From Mucilaginibacter boryungensis (GTDB lineage Bacteria > Bacteroidota > Bacteroidia > Sphingobacteriales > Sphingobacteriaceae): a stretch of 64,000 bases of DNA. This document shows positions 34,672 to 42,837 of the stretch, in pieces. The stretch spans positions 1,922,001-1,986,000 of the forward strand of contig NZ_JADFFM010000001.1 of NCBI RefSeq assembly GCF_015221995.1, read 5' to 3'. The position numbers and the translations under genes were made by a program. The first letter of the stretch is position 1. Every line of letters begins with the position of its first letter. Below the pieces are notes generated by a model. The model made no database searches. It saw only the letters and a program-made list of their open reading frames with translations, and had not been told where the DNA came from.

Positions 34672-35262
34672 ATGCGTACAAGAAATATTGATAAGGAACA
34701 GTTGGTAAAGCAAAAGGCCATTGAAAGTATTGTTAAATATGGTTTTGAGGGCTTTAGTATGAATAAACTGGCAAAGGCCTGCGGTATATCAGTAGCCACG
34801 CTATACATTTATTACAAGGACCGGGACGATTTGATTTTAAGTATAGCGCTGGAGGAAGGCGATAAAATGGGCGATGCGATGATAAAAAGCCTGGACCCGG
34901 AAAGCTCATTTGAAGAAGGGTTGAGGGTACAATGGAAGAATCGTTATAAGTATATGATTGAAAACCCTTTGCTGGGGAATTTTTTTGATCAGATACGAAG
35001 TTCGAGCTACCAGGTACAGTTTGCAGATATTTTTCTGAAAAAGTTTAAATCCATTGTGGGGCGATTTATGGAGAATGTGGTAGCGAGGGGAGAAATTGAT
35101 GAGATGCCATTTGAAGTTTACTGGTCGATAGCTTTTTCGCCTTTGTATGCATTAATAAAATTCCATATGGAAGGGACAAGTGTAGGGGGGAAGCCATTTA
35201 CTATGACAGATGAAATACTTTGGAAAACATTTGATCTGGTGGTTAAGGCTTTAAAGAACTAA
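34672..35262 (+). CDS. TetR/AcrR-family transcriptional regulator
   Basis: A 196-residue one-domain-pair repressor. The N-terminal helix-turn-helix is clear (AIESIVKYGFEGFSMNKLAKACGISVATLYIYYKDRDDLI, residues about 14-54) and the C-terminal ligand domain is helical and variable. It probably represses itself and the downstream 74-residue protein/MFS pump, because near-identical 22-base pseudo-palindromes lie in both promoter regions (34633 and 35279). The inducer is unknown, likely a toxic compound exported by the pump. Confidence 0.93.
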   Translation: MRTRNIDKEQLVKQKAIESIVKYGFEGFSMNKLAKACGISVATLYIYYKDRDDLILSIALEEGDKMGDAMIKSLDPESSFEEGLRVQWKNRYKYMIENPLLGNFFDQIRSSSYQVQFADIFLKKFKSIVGRFMENVVARGEIDEMPFEVYWSIAFSPLYALIKFHMEGTSVGGKPFTMTDEILWKTFDLVVKALKN

Positions 35263-35278
35263 TATTTTTTTTGAATTT

Positions 35279-35300
35279 AAATAAATGAATATTTATTTAT
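35279..35300. promoter_or_regulatory. Operator candidate 2, overlapping the start of the 74-residue gene
   Basis: AAATAAATGAATATTTATTT plus AT, 20 of 22 positions identical to the site before tetR. It ends on the A and T of the ATG at 35299, so bound repressor would block both transcription and start-codon access. Confidence 0.75.
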
Positions 35301-35523
35301 GAACAATTTTGATCACATACTCATATTTAAAACAAACATACAATCGGCCAGGGATAAACTGGTATTGCACGAATTATTGGACAATGATAATGCCATAAGC
35401 GAGTGGAGCATAGATATGGAAGATGAAGATTGTGTGCTGCGTGTAGTAACATATTCGCTTCAGCATTATCAAATTATCGATCTGTTAAATGCCAAAGGCT
35501 ATCTGTGCTGCGAATTAATTTAA
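35299..35523 (+). CDS. Small conserved protein between tetR and MFS gene (ferredoxin-like fold?)
   Basis: A 74-residue protein: MNNFDHILIFKTNIQSA, an acidic centre (WSIDMEDEDCVLRVV) and a C-terminal helix-strand (QIIDLLNAKGYLCCELI). The pattern of strand, helix, strand, strand, helix, strand recalls heavy-metal-associated (HMA) domains, but the CxxC metal motif is absent. Its function is unknown. The ATG overlaps operator 2 and the MFS gene follows in 12 bases, so the two are surely co-transcribed. Confidence 0.75.
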   Translation: MNNFDHILIFKTNIQSARDKLVLHELLDNDNAISEWSIDMEDEDCVLRVVTYSLQHYQIIDLLNAKGYLCCELI

Positions 35524-35535
35524 ACTAACACAACT

Positions 35536-36822
35536 ATGGAACAACAAAAACAAGAAATGATACCTTTTACCGGCTACCAAAAATTAGTGATATTTTTGTT
35601 AGCCATTACACAATTTACAGTAATATTGGATTTTATGGTAATGTCGCCGCTGGGCGATATGCTGATGAAATCCATGAACCTTAAACCCTCTGCCTTTGGC
35701 GTGGCCGTATCGGCTTATGCATTTAGTGCGGGTATATCCGGGCTGCTCACAGCCGGCTTTGCTGATAAATTCGATCGGAAAAAGCTATTGCTGTTTTTTT
35801 ATATCGGCTTTATTGCAGGCAGCGTATTCTGTGGATTATCGCAAACCTATGTACAATTGGTAGCCTCCCGTATTATCACCGGGCTGTTTGGCGGCGTTAT
35901 TGGTTCCATTTCTATGGCCATCATAACCGATCTGTTTGCTTTACAACAACGCGGGCGCGTAATGGGATTTCTGCAAATGGGTTTCGGCGCCAGCCAGGTT
36001 TTAGGTATCCCAATTGGTTTATACCTGGCTAATTTAATGGGTTGGGAAGCACCGTTTTTTATGGTAGCAGGGCTGGCAATTATCGTCGCCATTATTATTA
36101 TGATTAAAATGGCCCCTATTGTTAAACACCTGGAAATTCAGCGCGACAAATCAGCTTTTGTTCACTTGTGGCATACCGTTGCAAAACGCGATTATCGCAT
36201 TGGTTTTACCGCAACAGCGTTATTATCAATAGGTGGTTTTATGATGATGCCTTTTGGCAGCGCCTTTGCTATTAATAACCTGGGGATAACTAACGAACAA
36301 TTACCGGTATTATTTATGATATCGGGTGTAAGCTCGTTATTTATTATGCCGGTGATAGGTCGCTTAAGTGATAAAATAAGCAAGTTTAAACTATTTGTGG
36401 GGGCATCAATATGGATGATGGTGATGTGTGTGGTCTATACTAATCTATCGGTTACTCCTTTCTTTTTAGTGATTGTATTAAATATTTTGATGATGATGGG
36501 GATCATGAGCCGTATGATACCTTCATCGGCTCTGACCAGCGCCGTGCCGGATATGGCCGACCGTGGCGCCTTTATGAGCATTAACTCATCACTACAGCAA
36601 ATTGCCGGGGGCATAGCAGCCGCGGTTTCAGGAATAATAGTTGTTCAGCCATTTAAGGGGGCGCCGCTTCAAAATTATAATATTGTGGGCTATGTAATTG
36701 TAGGTATTTCCGTTATTAGCATGTTGCTTATGTCACGTGTTAGCGAACTTGTCCGCAAAAAAACAGCTAATAAACCAGCTGCCGTAAAAGAAGGGGATGT
36801 AGTTATCAGTGAGGGGTTTTAA
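35536..36822 (+). CDS. MFS transporter, probable drug/compound efflux
   Basis: A 428-residue protein with twelve predicted membrane segments. MFS motif A is visible after helix 2 (GFADKFDRKKLLLFF) and the helix 4-5 region has RIITGLFGGVIGSISMAII. The N-terminus has FTVILDFMVMSPLGDML, typical of DHA1-type exporters with a conserved Asp in helix 1. Controlled together with the 74-residue protein by the adjacent TetR. The substrate is unknown. A bidirectional-looking terminator follows. Confidence 0.92.
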   Translation: MEQQKQEMIPFTGYQKLVIFLLAITQFTVILDFMVMSPLGDMLMKSMNLKPSAFGVAVSAYAFSAGISGLLTAGFADKFDRKKLLLFFYIGFIAGSVFCGLSQTYVQLVASRIITGLFGGVIGSISMAIITDLFALQQRGRVMGFLQMGFGASQVLGIPIGLYLANLMGWEAPFFMVAGLAIIVAIIIMIKMAPIVKHLEIQRDKSAFVHLWHTVAKRDYRIGFTATALLSIGGFMMMPFGSAFAINNLGITNEQLPVLFMISGVSSLFIMPVIGRLSDKISKFKLFVGASIWMMVMCVVYTNLSVTPFFLVIVLNILMMMGIMSRMIPSSALTSAVPDMADRGAFMSINSSLQQIAGGIAAAVSGIIVVQPFKGAPLQNYNIVGYVIVGISVISMLLMSRVSELVRKKTANKPAAVKEGDVVISEGF

Positions 36823-36840
36823 TAGCTTACCACAGAAAAA

Positions 36841-36875
36841 CAAAGCCCCGTAATTTAATTGCAGGGCTTTGTTGA
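36841..36875 (+). terminator. Terminator after the MFS gene
   Basis: CAAAGCCC (36841-36848) pairs with GGGCTTTG (36864-36871), followed by TTGATTTTA. It separates the efflux unit from the polysaccharide locus. Confidence 0.8.
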
Positions 36876-36923
36876 TTTTAGGATACTGTACTTCGGTATA
36901 AATATTTTTCTTGTAAAAACACG

Positions 36924-36953
36924 GGCAACTATACTGCAAAAATTGCCGTAATA
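36924..36953 (+). promoter_or_regulatory. ECF-type promoter P1 (ABC exporter)
   Basis: GGCAACT, N16, CGTAATA; 32 bases before the ATG at 36986. One of ten copies of the same bipartite element in this locus; the only one with T at the seventh -35 position. Confidence 0.8.
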
Positions 36954-36985
36954 ACTTTAAGTAATACCAATGCTTAAAGCATTTT

Positions 36986-38650
36986 ATGAGGCAATTCATA
37001 ACGTCACTATTTAAAATACTAACCCCTAACGAGAAAAACCGTTTGTTTATAATGGCCGGTTTCGACCTGCTGATGGGTTTGGCTGACGTGGTTTTTCTGA
37101 TAGCTTTGGTATTTATCATCCGGGTGTATACCAGTGGTGTACCGGTTTCTTCCTCCCTAACTTATTATAGCGCGCTTGCTAATGCCAACCCCATAACAGT
37201 TACCGGGTTATTCCTGTTGCTGTTTTTTATTAAAAATATGGCTGGCGTATGGCTGTCAAAAAAACAACATAGTTTTGTTTATAGTGTAGCATCCCGCTTG
37301 TCGGGCGACCATATAAACAACTACTTACAAGGAAGTTATACCGATTTTGTTAATGTAGATTCATCAGTCCGTATCAGGCAAATAGGGCAGGTGCCTATTG
37401 AATTTGGTCATTACGTACTAACCAATTTTCAGCAGATCATTGCGCAGGGGGTATTGATCTTTTTCACCGTTGCGGCAATACTGCTGTATCATCCGGTTTT
37501 ATTTGTTTTATTACTTATACTGTTATTTCCACCGGTTGTATTGCTGGGCTGGTTTATTAAAGGCAAGCTTAAAAGCGTCCGCGCGCAAATAAAAGAATGC
37601 AGCGCCAGGGTGATCCAATATTTACAGGAATCATTATCAGGTTATGTGGAGAGTAATATCTATCATAAAAACAGCTTTTTTGTAAACCGTTATTCCCGGC
37701 AACAATCTCAGCTAAACCAAACACTGGCCGCACAGCAAACCTTACAAGGCATGTCATCGCGGTTTGTAGAGGTTTTTGCCCTGCTGGGCTTTTTTATCCT
37801 TATTGTTATCAATAAATGGTTTGGCGGTAAAACAACTATCGATGTGCTGACCATCGGCATATTTATGGCGGCAGCCTACAAAATTATTCCGGGCGTGGTA
37901 AAAATACTAAACTGTGCTGGGCAAATGCGTACGTATAGCTTTACGTTACAGCAACTATCCGGTACACATTCTACTACCATGCCCGAACCTGCAATAGCCG
38001 ATACCCCCATTCAAAATATCAGCTTTAGTAATGTAGTATTTGGGTACAATGGCAACCCGGTAATCCGCGACTTAAGTTTTGAAGTAAATACCGGCGATTT
38101 TGCGGCTATCTCGGGTATATCCGGGCGTGGGAAAACTACTATTATTAACCTGTTATTAGGGTTTTTAAAGGAAGATGCAGGCACTATTCTTATAAATGAT
38201 AAACCCGTTGATATGAAGCAGCGGCAAGTCTATTGGAACAGGATAGTTTACGTAAAGCAGCAAAGCTTTTTTATGAACGACACCATCTTAAAAAACATCA
38301 CCCTGAGTGACGAAGGCTATAATGAAGATAATTTAAACGAAGCCTTGCACATTAGCGGGTTAGACATGTTTTTAAACGAATACCCCGAAGGAGTGCATAA
38401 AATGATACACGAACACGGTAAAAATATTAGCGGCGGCCAGCGCCAGCGGATAGCTTTAGCACGTGCCCTTTATCACGAGTGTGATCTATTGATCCTGGAC
38501 GAACCCTTCAGTGAAATAGATGAAGCTGCCGGGCGGCAAATACTCAACAGGATCAGGAATGTTAAGCACGATAAAATAGTGCTATTTATAACGCATAATA
38601 AAACCAGTTTATCATTTTGTAATAAAACCATATCACCATATGCTGCCTAA
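36986..38650 (+). CDS. ABC exporter, fused permease and ATPase
   Basis: Half-transporter of 554 residues. An N-terminal six-helix exporter domain (about 1-320) is joined to an ABC ATPase with Walker A GISGRGKT (377-384), signature ISGGQRQRIALARAL, Walker B LLILDEPFSEID and a H-loop histidine (FITHNKT). It works as a homodimer in the inner membrane and could flip a lipid-linked glycan, a lipid or a small modified product. It is the first gene of the polysaccharide locus, driven by promoter P1, and overlaps the next gene by 11 bases. Confidence 0.92.
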   Translation: MRQFITSLFKILTPNEKNRLFIMAGFDLLMGLADVVFLIALVFIIRVYTSGVPVSSSLTYYSALANANPITVTGLFLLLFFIKNMAGVWLSKKQHSFVYSVASRLSGDHINNYLQGSYTDFVNVDSSVRIRQIGQVPIEFGHYVLTNFQQIIAQGVLIFFTVAAILLYHPVLFVLLLILLFPPVVLLGWFIKGKLKSVRAQIKECSARVIQYLQESLSGYVESNIYHKNSFFVNRYSRQQSQLNQTLAAQQTLQGMSSRFVEVFALLGFFILIVINKWFGGKTTIDVLTIGIFMAAAYKIIPGVVKILNCAGQMRTYSFTLQQLSGTHSTTMPEPAIADTPIQNISFSNVVFGYNGNPVIRDLSFEVNTGDFAAISGISGRGKTTIINLLLGFLKEDAGTILINDKPVDMKQRQVYWNRIVYVKQQSFFMNDTILKNITLSDEGYNEDNLNEALHISGLDMFLNEYPEGVHKMIHEHGKNISGGQRQRIALARALYHECDLLILDEPFSEIDEAAGRQILNRIRNVKHDKIVLFITHNKTSLSFCNKTISPYAA

Positions 38651-39761
38651 GCCTCCCATATTGGTTATACTAACGCCCGGTTTCCCTGAAAGCGAAGCCG
38701 ATACTACCTGCCTGCCTTTACAGCAGGCCCTGGTAAAAGCTATTAAGGAAGATCACCCGGGCATAAATCCGCAGGTGCTATCGTTTGAATACCCGTTCAA
38801 AGCCCGTAATTACACATACCATGGTGTCCCGGTACAGGCATTTGGTGGCAGGAACAAAGGGAAATTGTTCAGGCTATATAACTGGCTAAAGGTGTGGATG
38901 GCTTTGACCAAATTGAAAAAAGATTACGAAATAATTGGGCTGCTCAGCTTTTGGTTAGGCGAATGTGCTTTTATAGGCGAGCAGTTTGCAAGGCTGCACC
39001 GGCTTAAACATTATTGCTGGATGCTGGGACAGGATGCGCGGTTCGATAATAAATACTTTACCCTTGCAGGGATAGATAGCAACAGACTGGTGGCCATATC
39101 TGATTTTTTGGTAAGTAATATGGAAACCAATTATGATGTCACTCCTAAACATGTGATACCAGGTGGGATTGATCAATCGAAGTTTGAAGAGAACGATTGT
39201 GAGCGTACTATTGATATAATTGGGGTAGGCTCCTTGATCCCGCTAAAACAATATCATCTTTTTTTAGATGTAATTTGCCGGTTAAGACGCCGTTTTCCCA
39301 ATATTAAAGCTGTAATATGCGGCGCAGGCCCCGAGCGGGCCAGGTTAATGCGTATGATCTATAAGCTGAAAATACAAACAAATGTTACCCTTGTTGAAGA
39401 ACTGCCACACCCGCAGGTGTTGGCCATGATGCAGCAATCTAAAGTGCTTTTGCATACCAGTAATTATGAAGGCCTGGTAATGGTAGCACCCGAAGCTTTG
39501 GCTGCCGGAGCAAAGGTGGTAAGCCTGTTGCGCCTGATGGATAAAGATATCCCGAACTGGGAGATAGCTGAAAATACGCATGATGCAGCAGAAATAATTA
39601 CCGGTATATTAACTGATGCCAATGTTGAATATACACCCGTAGTACCTTTTAAAATTGAAGATACCGCCGCGCAGTTTGTAAAACTTTATACCGAAAGCAA
39701 TGTAGTAGCTATTTCGCGGAAACGGCTGGCAATAGCATTAAAAGATAAGGTAGCCTTATAG
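38640..39761 (+). CDS. Glycosyltransferase family 4-like
   Basis: A 373-residue GT-B glycosyltransferase. The C-terminal nucleotide-sugar half is recognisable (IDIIGVGSLIPLKQYHLFLDVI, AVICGAGPERARL, LLHTSNYEGLVMVAPEALAAGAKVVS), including the EGLVMVAPEALAAG loop with the catalytic-site glutamate. The N-terminal half is less conserved and binds the acceptor. Its start overlaps the ABC exporter gene. Its last 76 bases overlap the 3' end of the convergent glycosyltransferase gene. Confidence 0.9.
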   Translation: MLPKPPILVILTPGFPESEADTTCLPLQQALVKAIKEDHPGINPQVLSFEYPFKARNYTYHGVPVQAFGGRNKGKLFRLYNWLKVWMALTKLKKDYEIIGLLSFWLGECAFIGEQFARLHRLKHYCWMLGQDARFDNKYFTLAGIDSNRLVAISDFLVSNMETNYDVTPKHVIPGGIDQSKFEENDCERTIDIIGVGSLIPLKQYHLFLDVICRLRRRFPNIKAVICGAGPERARLMRMIYKLKIQTNVTLVEELPHPQVLAMMQQSKVLLHTSNYEGLVMVAPEALAAGAKVVSLLRLMDKDIPNWEIAENTHDAAEIITGILTDANVEYTPVVPFKIEDTAAQFVKLYTESNVVAISRKRLAIALKDKVAL

Positions 39762-40795
39762 TGCGCTAATGTATATTCCCTTTTTGCAGAGGTATCTATC
39801 TGTTGGGTTTGTATTAAAGCGGTTAACACCCCCCCTGCATCGCCCGGCTCGAATAGCATGCCGCATTTGCCATTATCGGTTATCATTTTAAAGGAATCGA
39901 TAGCAGTAACAATAGGTATACACCCGCAAGACATAGCTTCGCACAAGGCCGTTCCGCTGCCTTCATAAAAAGAGCACGAAATAATATAATCGGCGCTGTT
40001 ATACCAGTACAAAAGATCGGCATGCGGCACCTGGCCAATTAATTTGATATTGTTTTTTTGGCTCGGATGTTTGGCTAACTCTATCAGGATATCCTCCAGC
40101 AATTCATCGGTTTGATAGATCATATAAAGTTTTGCGAGTGGCTGAACTGAAGCATATTGTAAAAAAGCCCTTACAGCGGTTAACGGATCTTTGTTTGCAT
40201 TTAAACGGCCAACCCAAAGAAATACCGGCTGGCCTGCAACTGCTGTTTTAGATTGGGCAATTTCTTTATTGATAACTTTAAAATCTGACGATACTTCCAT
40301 TACCTCGTGCAGCTTTTTAGCTGATGCCAGGTTGCCTTTTTGTACCCAGCGCAACCCCATTGGTTTTGAAGCAAACATATAAGCATGCACGCCACGGTCG
40401 GCTATGCGCTGCAGCTGTTTTTTTATACCGGTAAATGGCTGTTCTGCATGGTTTTGGACTATGATTTTTACATGCGGGCTTAACATTAAACGCAATTGTA
40501 TTATCTGCAAAGGAAAATGCAAACCCTGTATAACTACTACATCAGGACTAAGGCTACGGATAAACCGGTGAAGTTTGGACGGAAAACGCCGTTCATGATT
40601 GCTGTAACGTTTAAAATAATATTTAACCCCGTTGTTTACGGCTTCGCCTTCATAATCAATCTGTTCAATACTAATCACCGTGTCGGTTACGGCCAGCGCT
40701 TCCAGGGTGCCCAAATAAAAACCGATATGCTTTATCCAGGCATGCGGGTCGGTAAATCCCGGGGAATATACATAGCTGGCAAAAACAAATTTCAT
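39686..40795 (-). CDS. Glycosyltransferase family 4-like
   Basis: A 369-residue GT-B enzyme with VFLWVGRLNANKDPLTAVRAF, IKLIGQVPHADLLYWYNSADYIISCSFYEGSGTALCEAMSCGCIPIV as the donor-binding core. It transfers a sugar from a nucleotide donor; donor and acceptor are unknown. It is the last gene of the minus-strand unit methyltransferase - amidohydrolase - glycosyltransferase starting at promoter P2 and overlaps the convergent plus-strand glycosyltransferase by 76 bases tail to tail. Confidence 0.9.
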   Translation of the reverse strand: MKFVFASYVYSPGFTDPHAWIKHIGFYLGTLEALAVTDTVISIEQIDYEGEAVNNGVKYYFKRYSNHERRFPSKLHRFIRSLSPDVVVIQGLHFPLQIIQLRLMLSPHVKIIVQNHAEQPFTGIKKQLQRIADRGVHAYMFASKPMGLRWVQKGNLASAKKLHEVMEVSSDFKVINKEIAQSKTAVAGQPVFLWVGRLNANKDPLTAVRAFLQYASVQPLAKLYMIYQTDELLEDILIELAKHPSQKNNIKLIGQVPHADLLYWYNSADYIISCSFYEGSGTALCEAMSCGCIPIVTAIDSFKMITDNGKCGMLFEPGDAGGVLTALIQTQQIDTSAKREYTLAHYKATLSFNAIASRFREIATTLLSV

Positions 40796-40814
40796 TAGCG
40801 CAATATTGTGGTTG

Positions 40815-41957
40815 TTAACTGGCGGTAACCGGAAATTGTATATGGTGATGGTAGGCTTGTATCTGCTTCATTAATCCGGGTAAATCGCCATATACATACT
40901 TGTATACCTTGTTTATCATTATCTTACTATAACGGCTTTTATCAATACTATCCAACTGACTGTAAAGCATTTCATCAAACAGGCGGATATTCCCCTTGCT
41001 CATCACCAACAGAATGTCTGCCGGGTCTACATCAAACAAGCTGTTCATGGTGCTTTGACCGTTCTTTAAACGCGCCACCACTAAATCGGCATCGTTGCCG
41101 GGCGCAATTACACCGCTGTTTATGCCCCAAACCTTTGCCGGGTTGGTGGTTAAATTGGCCAATAGTTCTTTGTCCGACAGGTAGGTGGTTTTCCGGGCCT
41201 GGCGTATATGCTCCCAAATATTCCAGTCCCCGGTAAGGGTTGAATCCGTTCCGAAAATAATAGGCACATAATCTTTAAGCCGGTGAACAGGCGCGGTAGT
41301 GCCCAACAGGAAATAGTTTGATTGCGGGCACCATACCAGAGCTTTAAAGCTTCTGGCTTGTTTGGGGGTCATAGCTACCCCATGTATGCCAATTAATTCA
41401 CGATGCAATAAATTCCAATGTATCAATTGTTCAATTTCATCGCAGGCAGCCTCGTCTGTGCCTTCGCCGGTATGTATAGCTACCCGGGCAGTTAATTTTA
41501 AGGGGTTATTCAGGCGGCGTTTCCAATGTTTTTCAAACCGTACCGAATGCAGCGACTGGCAATTTTGCATCACATTAATTGGTACGTCTTTTAATTCCAG
41601 TTCGTTACCGTGATTTACCACAGTTGTAACGCCGCAAAGCATGTTTTTATAAACACCCCATGCAGTACGCAAAGCAAGGGGGATATTCAATATGGCATCT
41701 ATCTCCGGCTTATAGTAACGGTGTATATAATTACCCCACTCGGTATAATTATGATAGATATGGTGCCCTAATTGGGGGAAAAGGTTAAAGTCTAAATGAT
41801 CGTGCGAGTTAATTAATCCAGGAAACACAATAGCATTATCAAAAACAAGTTTCGGGTGGTGTGCAGCGTGCACAGCGGTATCAGTTATCAGCCCATGGCT
41901 GATACTGATATTGCCGGCTTCATTACTGCCAACCCGATGAACATTGCTTAGTATCAT
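40815..41957 (-). CDS. Amidohydrolase-superfamily protein (deaminase-like)
   Basis: A 380-residue metal-dependent hydrolase of the type that deaminates aminated rings (the MTA/SAH deaminase or cytosine deaminase branch). Metal-site motifs are SHDHLDF (His52, His54), a histidine in IHTGEGTDE, IHGVAM, and GTDSTLTGDWNIWEH with the catalytic aspartate. The small beta-sandwich part is formed by both termini (LSNVHRVG, VIAPGNDADLVVARL). It is unusual in a polysaccharide locus and suggests processing of a small precursor or a modified sugar or base. Its ATG overlaps the stop of the methyltransferase (ATGA). Confidence 0.85.
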   Translation of the reverse strand: MILSNVHRVGSNEAGNISISHGLITDTAVHAAHHPKLVFDNAIVFPGLINSHDHLDFNLFPQLGHHIYHNYTEWGNYIHRYYKPEIDAILNIPLALRTAWGVYKNMLCGVTTVVNHGNELELKDVPINVMQNCQSLHSVRFEKHWKRRLNNPLKLTARVAIHTGEGTDEAACDEIEQLIHWNLLHRELIGIHGVAMTPKQARSFKALVWCPQSNYFLLGTTAPVHRLKDYVPIIFGTDSTLTGDWNIWEHIRQARKTTYLSDKELLANLTTNPAKVWGINSGVIAPGNDADLVVARLKNGQSTMNSLFDVDPADILLVMSKGNIRLFDEMLYSQLDSIDKSRYSKIMINKVYKYVYGDLPGLMKQIQAYHHHIQFPVTAS

Positions 41958-42697
41958 GCCTCATGTTTAAAATGGAGACCGTAAATAATCGGCATTCCTT
42001 TAAATTTATCGTAAACGTGTAATGCGTTATTGCTTTCGTAGTAATGTTTTAATGTTTCATCAATAACTATTTGTTCCCTGTGTATTACTTTCCATTTTTT
42101 TGAACCTAATACAGCTTCTATTTCATCCAGCCGGTGTACAAAATTGCGCACTGCAATATGGCCATTGCCATGCTTAAACGTACGTTGCCCGCCCTTAGCC
42201 AAAGCATCCGGATGAAAGTCGGTGATCAGTATATCACCGCTGTTTTTAACAATGCGGCACCAGTTAAGCAAGGCATCGTCCAGGTTTTTAATATGCGCCA
42301 TGGTTAGGGTAGATACAACAACGTCAAAGGCATCGGTAGGTACATTCGGCATGCGGTCGCTAATTATCTGGTGGGCTTCCGATTCGGGGAACTTTTGTTT
42401 CAGTTTGCTCAACATCCCCACAGAAACGTCAAAGCCTGCCAGTTCCAAAGGTTGGCGTCGCATTATTTTAGGCCAATGACGCCCTGTTCCACAACCAATA
42501 TCGGCAATTTTCTTTCCTTTTATATCGGTACGCGCCAGCATGCGGCTAAATATGATCTCATCCAGATCGAGCATTAAGTTGCCCGGCTGGTTATCGTAGT
42601 TTTCAGACCATATATCGTATGCCGTGCCCGCCTCGGTTTCGGGGATGTAGGGGTTTAATAAACGCTTGGGTATAAACCGTCTTAATTGTTGCAGCAT
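41954..42697 (-). CDS. Class I SAM-dependent methyltransferase
   Basis: A 247-residue methyltransferase with motif I KKIADIGCGTGRHWPKIM, an aspartate at the end of strand 2 (ELAGFDVSVGML) and DVVVSTLTMAHIKNLDDAL. UbiE/Methyltransf_11-like fold. The substrate is unknown. First gene of the minus-strand unit, with promoter P2 ending 23 bases before the ATG. Confidence 0.88.
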   Translation of the reverse strand: MLQQLRRFIPKRLLNPYIPETEAGTAYDIWSENYDNQPGNLMLDLDEIIFSRMLARTDIKGKKIADIGCGTGRHWPKIMRRQPLELAGFDVSVGMLSKLKQKFPESEAHQIISDRMPNVPTDAFDVVVSTLTMAHIKNLDDALLNWCRIVKNSGDILITDFHPDALAKGGQRTFKHGNGHIAVRNFVHRLDEIEAVLGSKKWKVIHREQIVIDETLKHYYESNNALHVYDKFKGMPIIYGLHFKHEA

Positions 42698-42720
42698 AAC
42701 AATGTTATTGTGAATAATAA

Positions 42721-42750
42721 GAATACGGTTTAACGATTGTAATGGTTGCT
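42721..42750 (-). promoter_or_regulatory. ECF-type promoter P2 (methyltransferase-amidohydrolase-GT unit)
   Basis: On the minus strand: AGCAACC, N16, CGTATTC, 23 bases before the ATG at 42697. It is back to back with P3. Confidence 0.82.
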
Positions 42751-42774
42751 TAGCAGGCTTTATTTACGCACAAA

Positions 42775-42804
42775 GGCAACCTGCATAGCCCAGGCGGCGT
42801 AATT
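42775..42804 (+). promoter_or_regulatory. ECF-type promoter P3 (radical-SAM operon)
   Basis: GGCAACC, N16, CGTAATT, 33 bases before the ATG at 42838. Divergent from P2 with 24 bases between the two -35 elements. Confidence 0.85.
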
Positions 42805-42837
42805 ATAAATGAGAATACACGACACCCGGACCATTGT

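Noticed and set aside
42721..42804. The inverted GGTTGC/GCAACC pair as a single operator palindrome
   Set aside because: Each half has its own CGTA box at exactly 16 bases in the outward direction, so two divergent promoters explain it better.
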